A DNA stretch of 64,000 nt from Sipunculus nudus (lineage: Eukaryota > Annelida > Sipuncula > Golfingiida > Sipunculidae), in NCBI GenBank assembly GCA_026874595.1, contig CM049311.1, positions 57,496,453 through 57,560,452 of the forward strand. Reading direction: 5' to 3'. The translations under genes were made by a program, and so were the position numbers. Every line of letters starts with the position of its first letter. Position 1 is the stretch's first letter. The notes under the pieces are model-generated. The model saw nothing but the letters and a program-made list of their open reading frames with translations, was not told the origin of the DNA and did no database searches. Positions 1 through 14,147 of this stretch are shown piece after piece.

Positions 1-683
1 TCTCTCTCTCTGTATGTGTAGAGGAGCCCGGTTATGGTACTTATTACTGAATATCCCGGAAATCCAACATTATATAGACTGAATTGCAAACTAAATTGAT
101 TGATTTAACCTCTTTTGTCAAATATGGAACTGGAGGTAAGGTAAACTGTTCTGTTTATGACCACTTTGACATCCTAAATGCAATCAATCTTTTTTACAAT
201 CTGGTACACTCTGTAATGAATGCTTAATCAGGCCAAAAAATAAGTATGGTTCTCAGGCATCGCCGACATCAATTTTAAACCCCCGCATCAATTTTTTTGG
301 TTTTATTAGAAACTTACCAATTTTGAGCTCAAACCGCTCGGAAATTTCTTTCAAGAAGATACAATTATACAATTTTGATAAAATTTCCTTTGTTTAGTAA
401 TGTTTTACTTGTTTAGCAAAAAATGTGTTATATTCATTAAGAACCAAACCTTATTTTTTAGCCTTATTAATTCATTTTCATATTATTCAATTTTTGTTTC
501 CAAACCTATATATAGTCGCACGCAGTCCCATTGAAGAAATAATAATGAACGAAATCATTAACATATTTGCAATTTTATTACAATTATGAACATTTTTATT
601 GGCGGAGTATTATACGTAGAGAATTCTTTTTAACATATTGCATGCTTGATTTTTCTGTTTTCAATAAAAAAGTAAAACAATCA
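1..683. other. AT-rich intergenic sequence
   Basis: No coding region, RNA gene or recognisable mobile element is seen here. It lies downstream of the minus-strand actin gene. The short open frames overlap the following microsatellite and have no protein-like composition. Confidence 0.6.

Positions 684-779
<96 letters not shown>
684..779. repeat. Compound (AC)n(TA)n microsatellite
   Basis: An AC dinucleotide tract (684-710) runs directly into a TA tract (711-779). All open frames through it are tyrosine-isoleucine or threonine-histidine dipeptides produced by the repeat and are not genes. Confidence 0.95.
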
Positions 780-782
<3 letters not shown>

Positions 783-2015
783 ATATCCGTAGACCCGCTG
801 TGGGCGCCATGCATCTGTTTCCTCCACTGCAATATAAATGCAATTTGATGAACATATAAATGCGGTATCGGCAAACATCATGTTTTTGGACAAATGAGAG
901 CCATATTTTCATACAAATACTAATATAATACAACTTTTAAAAAAAATGTCCTCATGAATGCGTATCTGTAATGAAACTTCTACTTAAACTTGCAACATAC
1001 ATATATATGTTTACAGTCTGCGGGACTGCATAAAATTACTATCAAATTTTTAAAAAATATACAGTTTCTCTAAACTGTCAATTAAATTTAATTTATATCC
1101 AATACATGTCTTACATTGTTTCAAAATAAACCCACATGCACACACTCCTCTTTACTGCGGGACACTTCCGTTAGCCACAGACAGAATCAGATCACGCCAA
1201 TGAGGAACAATCAACACATTTCATTTATAAATTTAAAGAATAACACGATAAGGTATTATTTTACCAAATATATTTATATACATATATCACATGCTTAAAA
1301 AACTATTAAATTGTAAAGCTCAATGGTTTTATATTCTGATATATACAGGAGGGAGCTCTACATGTATGCCCACGTTAAGGACCATCTGAAAAAACACATC
1401 CGGAAGCTAAAGGCTAAGTGTACAAACGAATGGCATATATATTATAACTGGTTGATGACCTAATATCATACATCGTACCAATTTACTGTACCTTGAATTT
1501 TTCATCACAGATAATGACATATCACTGATTTCCTATTTAATAAATGGTCATCAGTTTATGTTACGAGACACTAACTCCATGCATACATTTATGCAAAACA
1601 ATCTTGGCACATGGTTTAGAATGACTAACTTTGTGACTAAATTAATTAGTTTGTTCTCCTAAAACGACAGGCAGTGCCCAGATACGTGAACGTAGAGATG
1701 CCTTGAGATCAAAACTAACTGTAACATACACTGACAAAATGTGCCGGAGAACCAAACCAATTCCTTGGCCTAAGACTGCAAATGACACTTTTTAACCGGA
1801 AGAATGGGAAATGCAAGTGTACAAACTGTATATTAAGACTGGCTGGATCATCTGAAGGTGGATGTCCGAATTCCGAATTCGGATTACCAGGTTCTGGTGT
1901 TAAAAATCACAGATATCCAAGTTATCATCCACCCAAATGTAATCTTTGAGTTCAAAGTGTTCTTGAATCAGCATTTACATAAAGGAGACTAGCGGCAGTG
2001 CTCATGACAATACAT
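780..2015. other. Intergenic sequence 3' of actin
   Basis: No gene is supported. A short palindromic segment built on GAATTC lies at 1866-1882. The 3' UTR and polyadenylation site of the actin gene should lie in the upper part, but no well-placed AATAAA on the minus strand could be identified, so the transcript end is unknown. Confidence 0.5.
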
Positions 2016-2094
2016 TGGCTTCAAAGACTTAATGGACGAGCTTCAAAAACATTTCCTGTGGACGAGCTTCAAAAACATTTCCTATGGATGAGTT

Positions 2095-2115
<21 letters not shown>
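2016..2115 (-). repeat. 26-bp tandem repeat of the actin C-terminal codons
   Basis: The block TTCAAAAACATTTCCT recurs at 2042, 2068 and 2094, an exact 26-bp period. A shortened fourth copy begins at 2020. The copy at 2094 contains the real last codons and stop of the actin frame. The other copies lie immediately 3' of the stop, so the end of the coding sequence has been tandemly duplicated into the 3' UTR. Confidence 0.85.
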
Positions 2116-5719
<3,604 letters not shown>

Positions 5720-6342
5720 TCTCGATCTGAATATATCGACATATTGTATATCAACACTCTGTACTGAAACTATTTTATATATAAAAAAAATATTAGTAAA
5801 CGGAAACATAACTGCATTACTGAATCAACCTTTGTTTGTATGCATGGTTTTATATCTGTTCTATTGATACGTCATGTGATTTTATCCAAATTTTAATCAG
5901 CCAGAAATGTCGGAATAAAACCTAACAAATGCTGATAACAGAGGTTACAATATTTATATCAAATAAGTAATTTGAAGTAATCTGATGAAAGTTCACAAGG
6001 ATATCACAATAGTTTGGAAATAAATACTGCATAACGACAGTGGGTCTATGCACCACTTAAGTTTTACAAATGCATAATTTCATGGTGTGAGTGCAAATAT
6101 ATATATCACGTTCCCACTTACATTTTAAGATCTTGTATTAATACATACAATACGTTAATCGTAAGCTTAATATGAACGTCAATAATGATTGTCAATTAAA
6201 ACTGAAGGGTAAACACCTATATTTTGCGCATAATAAACCAACGGGTAGAATTTCAACGGATTCCTAATTCACGTATACCACAGTATATTAAAATTTAAAC
6301 ACGGTTAGTTGAATCATAAAGATGCGAAAAGAGATATACTAC

Positions 6343-6415
6343 CTGGTGCTGTAACTTAATTGTCTTGATTGTGACACTGGTTATAGTTGTCGGAGCTGGA
6401 GCTGGGGCGTCTGTT
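6343..6415 (-). other. Predicted non-coding actin exon 1 (5' UTR)
   Basis: A strong donor (CAG followed by GTAGTA) lies at 6343/6342. About 30 bp downstream of the TATA box is an initiator-like TCAACAG, which places the transcription start near 6415. The predicted leader exon is about 73 nt and is joined to the ATG exon over a roughly 620-bp intron. A non-coding first exon is common in animal actin genes. The exact start is inferred. Confidence 0.55.
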
Positions 6416-6439
6416 GAAAACTAACGCCTATTACTCCTT

Positions 6440-6446
6440 TTTTATA
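6440..6446 (-). promoter_or_regulatory. TATA box of the actin promoter
   Basis: TATAAAA reads on the minus strand at 6446-6440, about 31 bp upstream of the inferred start near 6415 and upstream of a good splice donor. Spacing and orientation fit the actin gene. Confidence 0.65.
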
Positions 6447-6494
6447 CCCAGCAAGTGTGACTAATCGGGACCTTACCCCTTACCTAACAGGTGA

Positions 6495-6532
6495 TCATAT
6501 ATGGGCAAGTTACACCTAATAAACATATATGG
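6495..6532 (-). promoter_or_regulatory. Two CArG-like SRF sites upstream of actin
   Basis: Two 10-mers that match the CC(A/T)6GG consensus at nine of ten positions lie at 6495-6504 and 6523-6532, 28 bp apart and about 80-115 bp upstream of the inferred start. Serum response factor sites at such positions are a known feature of animal actin promoters. Binding here is inferred. Confidence 0.5.
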
Positions 6533-6682
6533 AAAAAATTGGTATTAAAATTAATGCTGATATGAGGGACCATTCATTGGAATTCCAAGGCATATTACAC
6601 ATCTATCCAATAATAGAACCATAGTAATAGTATGTATGAATGAACCGGCGTCTTTTAATAGACTTGATTTCATACATCGAAC

Positions 6683-7229
6683 TAGACTGGTACCCTGCTC
6701 TATTAAGTCCCTCAAGCCAAGCATAGAGACAGGCGTAAAACGCCATCTTCAGTACTCCCAGTTGCAACTCCTGACTACCTGTAGACTGGTTCCGACTCCA
6801 GACTGTACGCTCACACCGATTGTCATGGACGTTCCCGCGATCCTGGCTGGTTATCCGTGAAGATTACTTATAAAATTACTTTCTTTAGTTATTTAAAGTT
6901 TCCAAATATTGAAAAATTAGTTTTTGCACAAAAATTGACTGATGGATGTATAGATGATACGAATCATACAATATACTGAATACTTGATATTCCATTGTAC
7001 GTGGCATTGGTTTATTATCAATATCTATTAATCTAATCATAAATGTCAGACGAAATGTACAGCCAACTTTTAACAACTTCTCTGAGTAAACGAAATGCTT
7101 ATTTATATCATATATGATTCAGACTTGAGTTGGAACCAGTCTACCGGGAGTCCTGAAGATGGCGTTGTACGCCCGTCTCTATGATTGGCCTAGAGCAACG
7201 GTGCCGTAATAGAGCGGGGTACCAGTCTA
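6683..7229. mobile_element. Fold-back MULE-like element with perfect 9-bp TSD
   Basis: This is a 547-bp element with long imperfect terminal inverted repeats: arms of about 110-125 bp at 6683-6806 and 7119-7229. They start TAGACTGGTACC and end GGTACCAGTCTA. Both sides carry the identical 9-bp sequence acatcgaac (6674-6682 and 7230-7238), read as a target-site duplication. Long TIRs with a 9-bp duplication are characteristic of Mutator-like elements. No transposase is encoded, so it is non-autonomous. It sits about 270 bp upstream of the inferred actin start site. Confidence 0.85.
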
Positions 7230-7238
7230 ACATCGAAC

Positions 7239-7712
7239 CAGGTGATTGTCATTCACTTTATTTATGTACATATGAAGCGTGTATATACATGTATCATATA
7301 CCCTATAGCCGAACATTTGCACCTTTAGTCTTGTAACTGCGGTTTATCCGCTTGGCACTGTGCACCCCATTAACATAGGTGACTGTAATGGCCTACCTCG
7401 ATGACCATGTATAGACTTACACCAAGTATAGCAGTTGTTTTGCAATAACGAGTCTGTTGAGTTTAAGTATTTGTCATAGCTATAGCGATATAATTGGGCA
7501 GGCACCAGAGCCGATATATTATCAATGGCACTAACAGTTCTGCAATACTGCTGAGGTAACGCAGCGTTTTCCATAAATGGGCATGGATTAAGACCGAGTA
7601 ACAGAAGACCATCGGCTTACCATATAAAGATTTTCAGTAACAGTTTCAGGCAGGTCAATAGATGGATATTTCTTCCTGAGATTTTTTCATCAATGGTTGG
7701 ACCATCAATGAG

Positions 7713-7715
<3 letters not shown>
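7239..7715. other. Unannotated intergenic sequence
   Basis: No gene or repeat is supported between the MULE-like element and the TC microsatellite. The 76-residue minus-strand frame at 7344-7574 has no recognisable domain. Confidence 0.5.

Positions 7716-7762
<47 letters not shown>
7716..7762. repeat. (TC)n microsatellite
   Basis: A pure TC dinucleotide tract of about 47 bp. Confidence 0.95.
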
Positions 7763-7764
<2 letters not shown>

Positions 7765-7845
7765 GGCTTTGAGTATGTGTGTGTATGCGAAGAATACAGG
7801 ACAATAAAATATTCCTAAGGGGTACTAACCGAGGGGAACCAATAG

Positions 7846-7993
<148 letters not shown>

Positions 7994-8051
7994 CGCACAC
8001 ACAAATGTTAAACGATACGAAGCTGACACTTGATAACTGTTTATTCTTTGT

Positions 8052-8114
8052 CTGCAACAAAGTGGACAAGATCTGATTCGACGTGTCGTCGATAGCATGA
8101 CATGAGGCTGGACT
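8052..8114 (+). repeat. 63-bp direct repeat, copy 1
   Basis: It begins CTGCAACAAAGTGGACAAG and matches 10068-10130 at 61 of 63 positions in the same orientation. The sequences on either side of the two copies are unrelated. Confidence 0.9.
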
Positions 8115-8117
8115 CAC

Positions 8118-9720
8118 TTGATCATATTGTTTACAAATATTGGACTGCTTATTCTCATAAAGGTACTCAATATATTGTTTACAAACACTGGACTGTTTAT
8201 TATAATGTGTATAAATATACTCAAATGCAATTTATGCATCTGCAACAAGTACACAAGATATGTTAATGTGTGTTTACCTGAAATCTTCATGTTATTATAA
8301 GCATGTTATTATACATATCTTTTAAACAACTCCTAATCTCACACTATCTTACATCTTGTTTGTACATATCTATCAATCTTTATCTCATACTCTCGTCTAA
8401 TTTATATTTGTTTACATCTTACTATTGATACACAAATTATGTTTGTGTACAACTATACACAAACAATACCACTAAGATTTCACTTCGTTTATATCTTCTA
8501 TCTATAATAACATACATTAAGTATACAAATGTGAAACATCTAGGCTAAGTATCATTCTTAAGTACATAATGTTTTATATTGTTATCATTCAAAGTAATTA
8601 TGCTATTACAAGATAAAATATAAATATGACCAATGATTGTAGTAAATTTCTAAGTGAAAACATTCGGGGTGGTTATTTTCTGGGAGTCTATGATGGAAGA
8701 GCGAAGGGGGTATCCCACTATATTTGGAGGGAAGGATAATGGTTGTTTATCTCCCCTAGGAAATTCAAGAAATCTACCTCGGTAAATATTTATTTACTTG
8801 TAGGTATGGGATATCTTTGGTTGATCACCCATATTAACATTACTTCGTAACATAATAAATAGAAGGACTAATGTGTGTTATAAAAGGGGAATGGTTTATA
8901 AAGGGAACAGCGAGCCAGAACAACGAGGCCGCCGCGCGCAAACAGGTGGTTCCCGGTGACGAATCATCAACATCGCCAGGCGCAGAACGCTTCGTGAAAG
9001 TTGTGTATGAATTTAACGTGAATTTTGCAGCAGGGCTATCACAGGTGAGGTTCAAAATCAATAATTAAGTGGAAAGTTACTGGGAGTCAGTCATTGGTCA
9101 GTGGTTCTGGTACTTTTAATGCATAGGATCGTACTATTATTTAAAGGATCAGATTTTTAAGGTTGAAAGTAACTTGGCATATTCCCACAGTGAGTTCTGC
9201 CACAATGCTAAGTGGTTTAAGTTTAAAATACGTTTATGTGAGGTTTATGAACGTTTGTAAGAATTTCTGGTTCATTTCGCTAACATTTCGTGGTAATTCA
9301 ATTTGTCAAAAATAAAAGAGAGAAAGGGGGGGGGGGGGGGTGTTATGGGTTAGCTCGATTTAGTGCGAGCATCCACCGATAGACGGCAGCACGGTTATAG
9401 TCATAACGTCTGCGTTTGTTTTAGAGACGGCCGTTGCTGTAGAACCATTTTCTCTTTACTCCTATTTATGCCGTAGACCCATTTTCTCATATTTTATAAA
9501 AGAAAATATGATTTTATAGAATTATTCAGTACGAGTGTTACATTTAGTTCTGTTATGTTTTAAATTCATTGTTTACTCATTCTATGCATTTTCAAGCTAA
9601 TTTTTAAATATTGCTGCTGCCTTAGGAGTGGGGGGGGGGGGAAATAAATGATGGACAGACGGAAATAACGGAGGTTAGATGTACCGGTACAGATATAATT
9701 CGTTTATTGGCCCTTCTTTC
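8118..9720. other. AT-rich sequence without a gene
   Basis: No conserved frame is visible, including no integrase. Near-duplicate lines with ATTGTTTACAAA occur at 8125 and 8175. Poly-G runs occur near 9327-9340 and 9630-9641. The 65-73-residue frames at 8840-9068 on both strands overlap each other and have no recognisable domain. Confidence 0.5.
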
Positions 9721-9723
9721 AGT

Positions 9724-9791
9724 CCCACGTGGAATTCTATCGGGACACGTGGAGATTATCTAGACACGTGGAAATTATTTGGACACGTGGA
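9724..9791. promoter_or_regulatory. Four-fold array of CACGTG E-boxes
   Basis: CACGTG occurs at 9726-9731, 9746-9751, 9765-9770 and 9784-9789. The spacing is 19-20 bp, and the last three copies share the context GACACGTGGA. CACGTG is the binding site of MYC/MAX and USF type bHLH factors. The array could be a short minisatellite, a retroelement enhancer, or chance expansion. No adjacent promoter is identified. Confidence 0.6.
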
Positions 9792-10067
9792 AATGCTCTT
9801 TTAGAGGTAAGCAATAATTTGGCATATTGACTTGTGGTGTGGGTCCCTTTAAAGATTTACAGGAATATTTCACGGGGTTTCCAGTGCAACCAAAGAACTC
9901 GAGGTCGAAGGTTCAGGGGTCCCGTAGTAATAACGATAATATTACAAGGATATATAATTAAAGCACACAGATAGAAAATATACCAATATTAATTAGGGAA
10001 TATTATATTGACATTCAATTTATACTTTGGCATCTATCTACAATATTTTGAAAATAATTTTACCTAC

Positions 10068-10130
10068 CTGCAACAAAGTGGACAAGATCTGATTCGACGT
10101 GTTGTCGATAGCATGACGTGAGGCTGGACT
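10068..10130 (+). repeat. 63-bp direct repeat, copy 2, at the pol break
   Basis: The second copy is fused directly to the truncated end of the gypsy pol frame, just after the residues FVWGPDQ. The truncation point of the element therefore coincides with this repeat. Confidence 0.9.
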
Positions 10131-10847
10131 TTTGGTCTGGACCCCATACAAAAGGTTGTGCTTTGGATTTACGCATCTTAGATGCAGGACTTCTACTAGA
10201 GCCTTCGCCTTTAAGGAGGTCATGGAGGGGCCTTGCTATTTGAGAAAAATTACGCACGAACTTTCGGGAAAAGCTGGCAAAGCCAAGGAAATGTCGGACT
10301 TCAGTTACGGAGGATGGAATGGGCCAGTTCTTCAAGGCTTCAATTTTAGTGGGGTCAGTTTGAATTCCTTTAGCCGAAACAACATGGCCAAGGTAATTTA
10401 CTTGTTTTTTTAACAAATGACATTTACTGGATTCAATTTCAATCCAGTCTCTTTCAGACGTTTAAAGACTGCCGTAAGTCGATCTTAGTGTTCTTGAAAG
10501 GTGGAACTGAACACTATAATATCGTCAAGATAGAGGAAACACTGAGACAAATGGAGATCACCCATTGTCTTTTGCATTAGGCGTTGCAACGTGGCGGGGG
10601 CGTTAATTAAACCGAACGGCATCGTATTCCATTCGAAAAACCCGAAAAATCTCTAATCACCCCCAATTCGAGCATTTCCCTAATGTGATCGCGCACCTCC
10701 TGATAAAGGTGTGGAGGGATACGTCGATATGCCTCGCGAAAAGGGGCAGAGTCTGACAGAACAATTTTGTGTTTAACTTTATCTGTGCGCCCAAGATCCA
10801 AATCATGTTTAGCAAAAATGTCTCGCCACTCCCACAGCAGGTCCAGA
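10131..10847 (-). pseudogene. pol: Ty3/gypsy reverse transcriptase remnant
   Basis: Reading on the minus strand, the frame after the protease shifts by one base near 10847 and continues with the N-terminal RT region (HKIVLSDSAPFREAYRRIPP to MLELGVIR). An internal deletion at about 10640 then removes the palm segment carrying the first catalytic aspartate. Sequence resumes at the TMPFGL motif, followed by the catalytic YLDDIIVFS box, an in-frame stop near 10482, and the thumb/connection region (NYLGHVVSAKGIQ, VRHFLGFASFSRKF). It stops at FVWGPDQ, where RNase H should begin. It is a dead polymerase. Confidence 0.9.
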
Positions 10848-11661
10848 CTTGCTGTCTTTCCGTAAGGGAAAGGGAGGGATCAATGGTAAATTGGTCAAGT
10901 ACGTTATCGTTGGCCTCGAGGCTGGATTTGCCAGAAGGAACAACAGAGGCCAATTGCAACGAACAGATGGTTGTTTTCGCTGGAATAGTTACAATGTCAT
11001 TTGTAAGATTAGACATTCTTATATCGAATCGTTTCTCTGAACGATTTTGCAAGTTTACCTCCATCAATAGAGGGTCTACTGCTAATCCCGCTGGAAGAGG
11101 ACCGTCAGGTTCTGTTGCAATCAACGTCTTTCCGTATGTACAAGCACGGGTTTTACCTGGTACAATAAGGGACTGATTGGGTGGTATAGCTATTTGCCTA
11201 AATGAGGTGACGAGGCCTATTGAAGAAGATTTAGCAGTCGCAAAGGTACAGCATTTTAAGGCTGACCGCCAGGCATCGGGAATTTTACTCTTCTGGAGGA
11301 ACCTAGGGCCCCCATCACCGCGAAGTATCCGAGCACACTGCTTTAAGACATTCTGTCCAATTACAAAAGGGTGCAACGCATTAAAGGTTGTATCTTTTAC
11401 CAGTAATACGGGAGTTGGAAAAATTTTATCCAATACACCTGGAAAATTAAAATTTATTTCAACAATGCCAAGGTATTCGAGATTATTTCCCCCTGCGACC
11501 TCTATGTTAAGGACATCAGATATTTGTTGGATTGGTAAAGAAGACAGATACTGATTGTAGAAATGTTCAGCCACTGTGGTAACAGAAGAGCCAGTGTCTA
11601 GTAAACCGGTACATGGAACCCCCTGTGATATGAGCGAGACACAATCTACATCCCCGGTCAA
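10848..11661 (-). pseudogene. pol: Gypsy retropepsin and spacer region of pol
   Basis: An aspartic protease domain with the active-site block GLLDTGSSVTTVAEHFY and the distal ALHPFVIGQNVLKQC motif is followed by a roughly 170-residue linker. The frame is +1 relative to gag and is open across the gag stop codon, so expression by +1 frameshifting, as in Ty3, is possible. The first potential start in the frame is TTG, not ATG, which also points to a fusion product. The frame is lost near 10847 by a one-base shift. Confidence 0.85.
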
Positions 11662-11683
11662 AGCAACAGGTATAACCTTGGGT

Positions 11684-13063
11684 TTAGTGGGCCTGTGTGT
11701 CCGACCTACGTCCTCCCACTGCCTGGTGCAGGTGATCGGAGTTTGAAGGCTTACCAGTTACGTCACGACGTGCTCTACAGTCTTGAACAGAATGGTTATT
11801 ACGTTTACACCTGTTGCAAAACATGACTGGTTCAGGTGGGTTCGAATTTTGTTCTGAAACTGTAGTGTTACTCTTTCGATAGGCAGGAGTGGTTGGTCTA
11901 CTATGTCTATAGCTTTGGGTTGTTTCGACTCTCGATAGGCGAGATTCAATACCTTCTAGTTTTTGTAACACTGTATTGACCATTTGAGAAAGATCACTAA
12001 GTGACTGTTGTTGGGAAGTTGGAGAGGGTTTTAAATTGGGTCTCCTAATGTTACCACCCCCAGGGGAAGGTTTTGATGGAGTCATCATAGGCATATATTC
12101 AACCTCGAGCTCCCGGGCTGCACTAAAAAGAACTTCAAAGGACGTACCCGATTTTAAAGTGGGACGTAGGGCATCTTTCACGGGTTGATAGAGGTCATTT
12201 AATCCATACCAGAATCTGGAACATAGACTGCTACGAGCCTCGTGGTCTGAGATTGCACCCCGTTGCTTTAAACTGTGTAGAAGCTTTTGAATACGACAGC
12301 CCCATTTAACGATGGTCTCCCCACTTTCTTGTTGGGCCCCATAATACTGCTCCCTTATCATATTAATGTCTACCACCTCTCCAAACGTGAGGTCTAAGTG
12401 GTGGATCAAATCAGTAAGAGGGGCAGATTGGTCCAGGTAAAGAAGAACCTCCGCGGCTGAACCTCTAAGGGACAGTCTAATTGCCTCCTCTATATCTTGG
12501 TGGCGGTCACTTCTGTTATCTAAGAGACAGTCAACTTGGTAACGCCACTGGCGTAAAGGGGCGTCTTTTGTTTGGGGGTCACCGGAAAATGTGGGTAAAC
12601 GTGGTTTCTTGGACATTGTATACAATAGGTTAGGACCCATGGCAGCGCCCTCTGGGGAAGAAGGGATCCTCTGATAAGCCATCCTATCCTCTATTTTGTG
12701 CTTTAATCTGTTAAGATTGTCAGAGGACAATTTATCTAGGAACATTTCTAGCGGATCTGTTAAGGAAGATTTCCCCTCAGTGATCAATTCTCGTATACAG
12801 TCCTCATGATCGGTTGTGGCAGCTTTTACTTTTAGTGACACCACTCCCGATGGAGTCTGCCATTCAGCAAAACTGGGAGAACTGAGAACCTTGGTAACTG
12901 CGGATGAGGAGGCAAAGACAATGAAAGCCTGGTCCAGACTAGAGTCTGAAGGAACCAGCAACACATGCTCCACGTCACCCGCAGCACCAAAGTGATCCCC
13001 GAGTTCTGCTTGCTGCACATCTACTGGTAAGTTATCTACCACAAGGGTGTTTTGGTACTTCAT
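11684..13063 (-). CDS. gag: Intact PNMA-like gag protein (459 aa)
   Basis: The start is an ATG at 13063 and the stop is TAA at 11686-11684. Residues about 5-75 look like an RNA-recognition-motif fold (NTLVVDNLPVDVQQAELGDHFG through AFIVFASSSA), as in PNMA-family proteins and the gypsy gags related to them. A helical capsid-like region follows, with PRLPTFSGDP and LRQWRYQVDCLL, then SLRGSAAEVLLYLD and MIREQYYGAQQESGE. The C-terminus has a proline/serine-rich, basic stretch and one CCHC zinc knuckle (CNRCKRNNHSVQDC). In the family this protein forms the capsid and packages RNA. Gag is complete while pol is broken, so it is either a recently damaged element or a candidate for retention; one window cannot decide. 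Confidence 0.88.
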   Translation of the reverse strand: MKYQNTLVVDNLPVDVQQAELGDHFGAAGDVEHVLLVPSDSSLDQAFIVFASSSAVTKVLSSPSFAEWQTPSGVVSLKVKAATTDHEDCIRELITEGKSSLTDPLEMFLDKLSSDNLNRLKHKIEDRMAYQRIPSSPEGAAMGPNLLYTMSKKPRLPTFSGDPQTKDAPLRQWRYQVDCLLDNRSDRHQDIEEAIRLSLRGSAAEVLLYLDQSAPLTDLIHHLDLTFGEVVDINMIREQYYGAQQESGETIVKWGCRIQKLLHSLKQRGAISDHEARSSLCSRFWYGLNDLYQPVKDALRPTLKSGTSFEVLFSAARELEVEYMPMMTPSKPSPGGGNIRRPNLKPSPTSQQQSLSDLSQMVNTVLQKLEGIESRLSRVETTQSYRHSRPTTPAYRKSNTTVSEQNSNPPEPVMFCNRCKRNNHSVQDCRARRDVTGKPSNSDHLHQAVGGRRSDTQAH

Positions 13064-13480
13064 AGTGGTGAGATCAAAGTTCTGTTTAGTTAGGTAAACA
13101 ACTACAGTGCAGTCAGTTACACTACAATCTAAGTTACACTACCGCTTAAAATCTAATAATTTATCTAAGTGAAGCTAAGCTTATCTTCAAGTGAAGTATC
13201 ATATTTGTAGCCTACTAGGTGATCACTAAATAAAATACAAGTACCGAACCTAGTATGAAATATACAAGGTCAGCTTACCTCTGTACAGGAGTACGTGAAT
13301 CTAAAAAGCAACTGGATTAGTGAACATTAATGTTTACATAACAACACTATCAGATATTAAAACAATTAGATATTAAATATCATAAGTAAACTTGATATGC
13401 AACAATGGATAATCAAAGTTGCACAATAACAAATAACTAGTGGTGACCCATGTGCTAATAATAAATGTATCTGTATCAAA
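13064..13480 (-). other. Leader between candidate LTR and gag
   Basis: AT-rich non-coding sequence upstream of the gag ATG. GGTCACC/GGTGACC inverted blocks occur at about 13441-13500. No gene is supported. Confidence 0.45.
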
Positions 13481-14039
13481 TGTCACAGGTTGGTCACCGA
13501 AGTAGAGGATCACGCTGGATTCACATTAACGTTCAGAGTCTCCACAGTTCTCTTTGGTGTCCTGGGTACACGGCCGGCACTGTTACCCAGATGAGAGTAC
13601 CGCAAGAGTAACTGACCGGAAAGTAAAGTCCATCAAAGTTTCTTTGACTAAGAAATTCTGAGGCGCAATTCACTTCAACAGTGCACGTAGAAATAACTCC
13701 GGAGAAGTTTTTATTATGCAGTGAATGTCCTTGTACTGGCTTCTGCTGCGACGGAACATCCACGCAAACAACTGTCACTTAAACAGGGGTGACGTCGATA
13801 AACTATCATGTTCAGTGGGACACACTATACGCGCAAACGAAACGGCAGTTCACGCAGGCCAAGACAAATTATGCAGGCCGTCTCCACATGGGTGCCCGGG
13901 GTCCAAGGACTGGAGGCCCATCCATGACAGTGCGTCAAACCGGAAGTCTACCTGGAGTATCAGTGTCCAGCTGCGATATCGATTCCTGCAGGCTGAGCCA
14001 GTGGACCACGAACCAGACCCCGTCTTACCGCCCGCCCGC

Positions 14040-14043
<4 letters not shown>
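13481..14043 (-). repeat. Candidate 5' LTR of the gypsy element
   Basis: On the minus strand the segment begins TGTCGCGGGC and ends CCTGTGACA, which fits TG...CA LTR termini. It holds a polyadenylation signal (AATAAA near 13711) and lies upstream of gag with a 417-bp leader. No convincing tRNA primer-binding site directly follows and no matching 3' LTR is present, so the inner boundary is provisional. Confidence 0.4.
14000..14043 (-). repeat. Right copy of 44-bp inverted end
   Basis: Reverse complement of 7950-7993 with one substitution. It ends at the start of the (TA)n tract at 14044. Read on the minus strand it is the TG start of a candidate 5' LTR. Confidence 0.9.
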
Positions 14044-14103
<60 letters not shown>

Positions 14104-14147
14104 ATATTTATATATATATATATCTCTAGAGAGAGAGAGAGAGAGAG
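14044..14147. repeat. (TA)n then (GA)n microsatellite
   Basis: A TA tract runs to about 14127 with small interruptions, followed by a GA tract at 14128-14147. It abuts the right inverted end of the retroelement block. Confidence 0.93.

Noticed and set aside
567-874. Open frames on both strands full of tyrosine-isoleucine dipeptides
   Set aside because: They are translations of the (TA)n/(AC)n tract. The same applies at 4599-4896, 7655-8098, 13725-14265, 14928-15194, 33660-33863 and 61369-61581.
10769-11554. Plus-strand frames of 60-135 codons
   Set aside because: They are antisense shadows of the gypsy pol region.
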